From Verrucomicrobiota bacterium (GTDB lineage Bacteria > Verrucomicrobiota > Verrucomicrobiia > Limisphaerales > AV2): a stretch of DNA of 10,416 bases. Positions within the stretch are counted from its first letter, which is position 1; the number at the start of each line of letters is the position of its first letter. Under the pieces are notes generated by a model, which was given only the letters and a program-made list of their open reading frames with translations, was not told the origin of the DNA and ran no database searches. Shown one piece after another: positions 7,333-10,416 of this stretch. The stretch spans positions 4,163-14,578 of the forward strand of contig QHPA01000103.1 of NCBI GenBank assembly GCA_003218935.1. Direction: 5' to 3'. Both the position numbers and the translations under genes were made by a program.

Positions 7333-7414
7333 GGGGAGAGATCAGGGCTCGACGGAGTCTCGCCCCACCGAAAACGCAACCTGTACCTCCACCAACGGTT
7401 GCGCGTCGCGGTGA
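7211..7414 (+). pseudogene. Decayed 5' fragment of the DUF4230-like gene
   Basis: From GTG 7211 the frame encodes 67 residues. The first ~41 match the neighbour (NPETLPPRPNHVLATYRWPL, then the membrane helix to LWVT). The rest is unrelated repeat sequence to a TGA. Compared with the intact copy, the GTG start has become CTG (7200-7202) and one A is missing, so translation from the equivalent point would stop at 7212-7214. It is probably not translated. A small membrane peptide from GTG 7211 is possible but unlikely, as the TGAGG motif is then 17 bases away. Confidence 0.65.
7333..7366. repeat. Small palindrome at the duplication junction
   Basis: GGGGAGAGA (7333-7341) and TCTCGCCCC (7358-7366) are inverted with one mismatch. 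It begins exactly where copy 1 of the duplication loses similarity to the gene, after GGGTGAC. Its right arm is the shared start of copy 2. Confidence 0.45.
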
Positions 7415-7562
7415 ACTGAGGTATCTCTGTGACATCAACCGTGAATCCGGAAACTTTACCGCCGCGCCCGAACCATGTGCTCGCGACGTATCGCTGGCCG
7501 CTGGTGATCATCGCGCTCGGCCTGCTTGCGTTGTTCGCCTTCCTCGCCTTCCTCTGGGTGAC
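7359..7562 (+). repeat. Tandem duplication, copy 2 (includes intact gene start)
   Basis: This is the partner of 7135-7332. It carries the upstream region, the ribosome binding site and the first ~44 codons of the intact DUF4230-like gene. Similarity ends at GGGTGAC (7556-7562). Confidence 0.9.
7417..7422 (+). promoter_or_regulatory. Ribosome binding site deciding a GTG start
   Basis: TGAGGT ends 6 bases before GTG 7429, a good Shine-Dalgarno spacing in a window where most genes lack one. It favours GTG 7429 over GTG 7441. The sequence is conserved in the decayed copy, where the start codon is lost. Confidence 0.55.
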
Positions 7563-8238
7563 AAAAAGGGCCTACGACGAAACGCTCGCGCGCGGCGGCA
7601 GAGCGGGGGAATACGCCGTGCAAAAGGCGGAGTCGATCGCCGAAAAATTCATGAGCGGCAACATCACCAGAAGTTTCGTGGCCGCCATCCCGGAGATTTC
7701 CACCACCGGCATCGGCAACCTCGAACTGGCCACCGCCAATCAAACCGAAATCTTCCGTGCCGAAGACCAGAAAAGCATTTTGTGGGAAAAGCTTTACCTC
7801 GGCAAAACCGTTTCCGAAATCCGCGTGCCGGTGACGTATCGCTATCACCTGCGCCTGGCCGACCCGTGGCAACTCGACGTTTCGGGCCAGACCTGCGTCG
7901 TCCTGGCGCCGGCGATCCGCCCGAGCCTGCCGCCGGCGATTCATACGGACAAGATGGAAAAGAAATCGGACGAGGGCTGGGGCCGCTTCAATGCCCGCGA
8001 ACAAATGGCGGAACTGGAAAAAAGCATCACGCCGACACTGTCGAACTATGCCGCGGACGAAAGGCACAGCGCTCTGGTGCGCGAACAATGCCGGAAGACT
8101 GTGGCCGAGTTTGTGAAAACCTGGCTGCTCAAGGAAGAGCACTGGCGGGCTGATCGGTTCCACGCCATCAAAGTCATCTTCACAGATGAGACCAACGCCG
8201 CGCCGGAACAAATCACGCCGACCATTCAGTTGAAATAA
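7429..8238 (+). CDS. Membrane-anchored DUF4230-like protein
   Basis: The product has 269 residues from GTG 7429. A short N-terminal tail (NPETLPPRPNHVLATYRWP) precedes one strong membrane helix, about residues 25-44 (VIIALGLLALFAFLAFLWV). A ~220-residue domain follows, probably outside the cytoplasm. SEIRVPVTYRYHLRLADPWQLDVSGQTCVVLAPAI recalls the beta part of DUF4230 proteins. GRFNAREQMAELEKSITPTLSNYA and VREQCRKTVAEFVKTWLL recall their conserved helical C-terminal part. The match is by eye and the family has no known function. The 5' end is duplicated upstream as a fragment. No partner gene is apparent. Confidence 0.8.
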   Translation: MTSTVNPETLPPRPNHVLATYRWPLVIIALGLLALFAFLAFLWVTKRAYDETLARGGRAGEYAVQKAESIAEKFMSGNITRSFVAAIPEISTTGIGNLELATANQTEIFRAEDQKSILWEKLYLGKTVSEIRVPVTYRYHLRLADPWQLDVSGQTCVVLAPAIRPSLPPAIHTDKMEKKSDEGWGRFNAREQMAELEKSITPTLSNYAADERHSALVREQCRKTVAEFVKTWLLKEEHWRADRFHAIKVIFTDETNAAPEQITPTIQLK

Positions 8239-8367
8239 TCCGCGACGGCGGAGGCCCGCTCGGTTATGCTGGGCACAACAACCGACTGCCTGAGTCAAAT
8301 CAAATCAAACCGAATGCCCAAAGTGATTTCCGTGAATTGCCTGTTCGAGACTGGAAGCGGCGGCGAA

Positions 8368-8383
8368 GCGGCGTGAACGCCGC
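8368..8383. repeat. GC-rich palindrome
   Basis: GCGGCGT-GA-ACGCCGC is a perfect 7-base inverted repeat in the 214-base gap between the DUF4230-like and zf-TFIIB genes. The surrounding GC-rich sequence repeats GAAGCGGC. It looks like a dispersed intergenic palindrome; no T-run follows, so a terminator role is not shown. Confidence 0.45.
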
Positions 8384-8452
8384 GCTCCGGGGCCCGCGCT
8401 TCAGCCCGCTTCGCCCGGATTTGGGTAATGATTTTCGGCTCGGCCAAAAGCT

Positions 8453-8899
8453 ATGAAATGCCCGGCCTGCTTCAATCAGCTCAGTTCGACAACCGTCGGC
8501 AAACTCACCGTCGATGTCTGCCGCGGGGGGTGCGGCGGCATTTGGTTCGACGCCTTCGAGCTTCAGCAAGTGGACGAGCCGCGCGAATCGACCGGCGAAT
8601 GGCTGATCCACATCGAGCGCGATCCGAAGCTGCGCGTGGACTTCAGCCGCAAGCGCGCCTGTCCGAAGTGCGACGGAGTGAATTTGAAGCGCCGCCATTT
8701 CAGCGCGAAACGGCGCGTCGAGATTGATGAGTGCCCCGGCTGCGGCGGCTACTGGCTCGATGCCGGCGAGCTGGAAAAGATCCGCGGAGAGATGGGCGAA
8801 ACGGCGCGACAGAAGGAAGCGCAGGCGGCCGGCCAGCTCCGGCTTACCGCGTCGGTGCTTCGCTACATTTATCAGCTGCGGACGGGGGAACGGATGTAG
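8453..8899 (+). CDS. Tandem zf-TFIIB domain protein
   Basis: This 148-residue cytoplasmic protein has two zf-TFIIB (PF13453) zinc knuckles. Knuckle 1: C3-P-A-C6, C23-R-G-G-C27, then GGIWFDAFEL. Knuckle 2: C70-P-K-C73, C94-P-G-C97, then GGYWLDAGELEKI. All eight ligands are present; the second pair in knuckle 1 is spaced CX3C, against CX2C in knuckle 2. A basic middle and a helical C-terminal tail (residues ~110-148) follow. The family binds zinc, but its partner is unknown. ATG 8453 is natural because the first CPxC motif starts at residue 3. No clear Shine-Dalgarno is seen. The stop lies two bases before a palindromic repeat element. Confidence 0.9.
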   Translation: MKCPACFNQLSSTTVGKLTVDVCRGGCGGIWFDAFELQQVDEPRESTGEWLIHIERDPKLRVDFSRKRACPKCDGVNLKRRHFSAKRRVEIDECPGCGGYWLDAGELEKIRGEMGETARQKEAQAAGQLRLTASVLRYIYQLRTGERM

Positions 8900-8901
8900 C
8901 C

Positions 8902-9001
8902 GTAGCGCACGCTTCCAGCGTGCAAGTTGTGACGCTTCCCAGCCTCGCGATACAACGCGGCAAGGATGCCGCCAAACCTGCACGCAAGATGCGTGCGCTA
9001 C
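8902..9001. repeat. 100-base palindromic element with terminal inverted repeats and three hairpins
   Basis: Terminal arms of 27 bases (8902-8928 and 8975-9001) match in inverted orientation at 22 positions, with GTAGCGCACGC/GCGTGCGCTAC perfect at the ends. Each arm is itself a hairpin: GCACGC-TTCCA-GCGTGC (8907-8923) and GCACGC-AAGAT-GCGTGC (8980-8996). The middle holds a third, GCGGCA-AGGA-TGCCGC (8957-8972). It carries no coding capacity, so it resembles a MITE or REP-type element. It starts right after the zf-TFIIB stop and may act as its 3' end. Confidence 0.8.
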
Positions 9002-9020
9002 ATTCGGCGCTACTTTCAAT

Positions 9021-9050
9021 TTGCCAAATCCGCGGTTTTCAACTTAACCT
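9021..9050 (+). promoter_or_regulatory. Weak candidate promoter for the thrS leader
   Basis: TTGCCA (9021-9026) and TAACCT (9045-9050) are 18 bases apart, and the region around them is locally A/T-richer. Transcription would start near 9057, at or beside the leader ATG. The -10 match is poor, so this is only a candidate. Confidence 0.3.
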
Positions 9051-9056
9051 GCTGGC

Positions 9057-9092
9057 ATGTCGACGGACTGGAACACAACGATGACTTTCTAG
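9057..9092 (+). CDS. Putative threonine-rich leader peptide of thrS attenuator
   Basis: ATG 9057 to TAG 9090-9092 encodes MSTDWNTTMTF, with Thr at positions 3, 7, 8 and 10 (ACG, ACA, ACG, ACT). It lies 240 bases before threonyl-tRNA synthetase, with an intrinsic terminator between. Leader peptides rich in the cognate amino acid regulate operons such as thrABC and his by ribosome stalling. The same logic is inferred here: low Thr-tRNA would stall the ribosome and allow readthrough into thrS. No clear Shine-Dalgarno precedes it; translation might be leaderless if the candidate promoter is right. Chance occurrence of so short a frame cannot be excluded. Confidence 0.6.
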   Translation: MSTDWNTTMTF

Positions 9093-9117
9093 CGTTCACG
9101 GAAAATGCCGTGGACGC
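9092..9117 (+). other. Hairpin after leader peptide stop
   Basis: GCGTTCACGG (9092-9101) pairs with CCGTGGACGC (9108-9117) over ten pairs including one G-U, with a 6-base loop. It starts inside the leader stop codon, so a ribosome at or just before the stop would cover its 5' arm. Its first bases, GCGTT, could instead pair with AACGC at 9120-9124 in the terminator's 5' arm. That five-base pairing is a possible but short antiterminator. Confidence 0.5.
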
Positions 9118-9119
9118 CC

Positions 9120-9157
9120 AACGCCTCGCCCTGACTGGTCCGAGGCGTTTTTGTTTG
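9120..9157 (+). terminator. Intrinsic terminator / attenuator upstream of thrS
   Basis: AACGCCTCG (9120-9128) and CGAGGCGTT (9141-9149) form a perfect 9-base stem with a 12-base loop, followed by a T-rich tract (TTTTTGTTTG). It sits 28 bases after the leader stop and 175 before thrS. As attenuator it would stop transcription when Thr-tRNA is plentiful. It could alternatively end transcripts from the zf-TFIIB gene. Confidence 0.8.
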
Positions 9158-9167
9158 TCCAAATACC

Positions 9168-9317
9168 AACCACAGATATACACAGATGAACACAGATAGG
9201 GAACCAGACCTGGCCGGGCGACAATCGGACCTCTCAAACTTCAAGCATCCGAAGCTTGAATGGGAGCGCATCGTACTTTGAGAAATCATCTGTGTCCATC
9301 TGTGTCCATCTGTGGTT
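9168..9317. repeat. 150-base palindrome of 10-base CACAGAT units
   Basis: The left arm (9168-9197) is three 10-base units, AACCACAGAT, ATACACAGAT, GAACACAGAT. The right arm (9288-9317) is the inverse, three ATCTGTG-type units, matching at 27 of 30 positions. Inside are nested inverted repeats: TCTCAAA/TTTGAGA (9232-9238, 9277-9283) and TTCAAGC/GCTTGAA (9240-9246, 9254-9260). It lies wholly between the attenuator and thrS, so it would form a long structure in the thrS 5' untranslated RNA. Confidence 0.8.
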
Positions 9318-9332
9318 GAATTCCTTTGAATT

Positions 9333-10416
9333 ATGGATGCTGCGAATCAACCTGACGAACGCAAAACGCCCGATGACCGGCAGAAGATGACCGAGCTGGA
9401 GCGCATCCGGCATTCCTGCGCCCACGTGCTCGCCACCGCCATCCTGCGCCTCTGGCCCGACGCCCAGTTCGCCGCCGGCCCGCCGGTCGAGAACGGCTTT
9501 TATTACGACGTGGAACTCGGCCACCGCATCTCGCCCGAAGATTTTCCGAAGATCGAGGAGGAGATGAAGAAGGAGATCAAAGCGAACCATTCGTTCGAGA
9601 GAATCGTCGTCGCGCGCGAACAGGCAGTGAAGGACGCGCAGAGCGGCCGGCTCGGAGCGCTTGGCGCGCGGTCTGTCCCGAGCCGATACAAGCTGGGCAA
9701 CCTTGCAGACATCCCGGCAGGCGAGCAGATCACGTATTACCAGAACGGCGACTTCATTGATCTGTGCGCCGGGCCGCATGTGATGCGCACCGGCAACATC
9801 GGCGCGTTCAAGCTGACGCACGTGGCCAGCGCCTACTACAAAGGCGACGAACGAAATCCGCAGCTCCAGCGCATCTACGGGACCGCGTTCAAGAACAAGA
9901 CCCAGCTCGACGAGTATTTCAAAATGCTCGAAGAGGCCAAGCGGCGCGATCATCGCAAGATCGGCGCGGAGATGGGGTTGTTCGTGCTCGACGCGGAATA
10001 CGTCGGACCCGGTCTGCCGCTTTGGCTGCCCAAAGGCACGGTCCTCGTCGAGGAACTGGAAAAGCTGGCCAAGGAAACCGAGTTCGCCGCCGGCTACGTC
10101 CGCGTGAAGACACCACATCTGGCGAAGGAGAAAATGTATCAGACATCGGGGCATTTGCCCTATTACGCCGAGTCAATGTTTCCGTCGATGACACTGGCCG
10201 ACAAGGAGAATGAGAAACTCAGGGATAAACTCCTCGCCCAGTACAACAACGTCATTGATGAGGACAAATCTCATGATGATTCTCCTGAAGGCGAGCGGTT
10301 GCGACTGCAAGCCGACAAACTTCGAGAACAGATCGAAGCTCTTTCTTCGTCGGAACGCTACTACCTCAAAGCCATGAACTGCCCGCATCATCACCGCATT
10401 TTTGCGGCGGAGCCGC
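9333..10416 (+). CDS. thrS: Threonyl-tRNA synthetase, N-terminal 361 residues (3' end outside window)
   Basis: It charges tRNA-Thr and edits Ser-tRNA-Thr. Seen: editing (N2) domain from residue ~22, with RHSCAH (H27, H31), GPPVENGFYYD, and LCAGPH (C145, H149), so the HxxxH...CxxxH set is intact. The class II core begins near 210, with GPGLPLWLPKGT (motif 1 region), SGHLPYYAESMF, then YYLKAMNCPHH, whose C350 is the zinc-ligand Cys. Two oddities follow. The TGS domain is absent: a TGA is in frame at 9327-9329 and the DNA upstream is leader and repeat. About 50 extra, highly charged residues (~287-340) lie between MF and YYLKAMNCP, and the DNA there is less GC-rich. No Shine-Dalgarno is seen. 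The gene runs off the window. Confidence 0.95.
   Translation, partial: MDAANQPDERKTPDDRQKMTELERIRHSCAHVLATAILRLWPDAQFAAGPPVENGFYYDVELGHRISPEDFPKIEEEMKKEIKANHSFERIVVAREQAVKDAQSGRLGALGARSVPSRYKLGNLADIPAGEQITYYQNGDFIDLCAGPHVMRTGNIGAFKLTHVASAYYKGDERNPQLQRIYGTAFKNKTQLDEYFKMLEEAKRRDHRKIGAEMGLFVLDAEYVGPGLPLWLPKGTVLVEELEKLAKETEFAAGYVRVKTPHLAKEKMYQTSGHLPYYAESMFPSMTLADKENEKLRDKLLAQYNNVIDEDKSHDDSPEGERLRLQADKLREQIEALSSSERYYLKAMNCPHHHRIFAAEP

Larger units (their letters stand above)
6894..7428. other. Repeat-rich intergenic region of 535 bases
   Basis: It separates the divergent methyltransferase and DUF4230-like genes. It contains a palindrome with TGGGGCGAG/CTCGCCCCA arms (7070-7143), a decayed tandem copy of the next gene's 5' end (7135-7332), and a second small palindrome (7333-7366). 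I see no intact gene here. Confidence 0.6.

Noticed and set aside
7456..8298. 280-codon minus-strand frame opposite the DUF4230-like gene
   Set aside because: It is Arg- and His-rich without motifs, while the plus strand has a membrane helix, a ribosome site and a family-like pattern.
8290..8312. Short AAATC/TCAAA direct repeat
   Set aside because: Only about three short units; too brief to distinguish from chance.
8300..9019. Minus-strand frame across the zf-TFIIB gene and its flanking repeats
   Set aside because: It spans non-coding palindromic DNA on both sides and has no motif; the plus strand encodes eight zinc ligands.
9001..9332. T-box riboswitch upstream of thrS
   Set aside because: I find no T-box consensus (AGGGTGGNACCGCG-like) or long specifier-loop architecture; the terminator and Thr-rich frame fit a peptide attenuator better.
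9234..10154. 306-codon minus-strand frame opposite thrS
   Set aside because: It begins inside unmistakable thrS, and its end is translated CACAGAT repeat; it is a shadow frame.

Overview
This is a chromosomal window from a GC-rich Gram-negative bacterium, most likely a member of the Verrucomicrobiota close to the Pedosphaerales/Limisphaerales. That placement is inference. It rests on the plant/cyanobacteria-like acetolactate synthase, several secreted or outer-membrane proteins with C-terminal Phe barrels, a DUF1080-like secreted protein, weak Shine-Dalgarno signals at most starts, and many palindromic dispersed repeats between genes.

Layout. 2-808 is the 3' end of ilvB (acetolactate synthase large subunit), closed by an intrinsic terminator at 831-865. 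882-1937 encodes a secreted lectin-like protein with a Cache-like C-terminal part. 2206-2757 is a GmhB/HisB-type HAD protein whose nucleophile position holds Glu instead of Asp. It converges, with a 4-base gap, on two overlapping minus-strand genes: a DUF481 outer-membrane protein (2762-3859) and a secreted Ig-like protein (3837-4703). A 370-base divergent intergenic region separates these from an outer-membrane barrel gene (5074-6123). A small SAM methyltransferase gene follows on the minus strand (6219-6893). The next 535 bases (6894-7428) hold palindromic repeats and a decayed tandem copy of the 5' end of the following gene, a membrane-anchored DUF4230-like protein (7429-8238). A two-knuckle zf-TFIIB protein follows (8453-8899).

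The last part is the most interesting. Directly after the zf-TFIIB stop lies a 100-base three-hairpin palindromic element (8902-9001). Next comes a tiny reading frame at 9057-9092 encoding MSTDWNTTMTF, with four Thr among eleven codons, then a hairpin and an intrinsic terminator (9120-9157). A 150-base palindrome built from 10-base CACAGAT units follows, then thrS (9333 to the window end). The arrangement looks like a ribosome-mediated attenuator by which charged tRNA-Thr level would control threonyl-tRNA synthetase. The ThrRS itself starts without the usual N-terminal TGS domain and carries an extra charged stretch of about 50 residues before catalytic motif 2.

Apart from the two overlapping minus-strand genes, the genes do not form one obvious pathway. 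They include two housekeeping genes (ilvB, thrS) and a set of cell-envelope proteins whose functions are not known.
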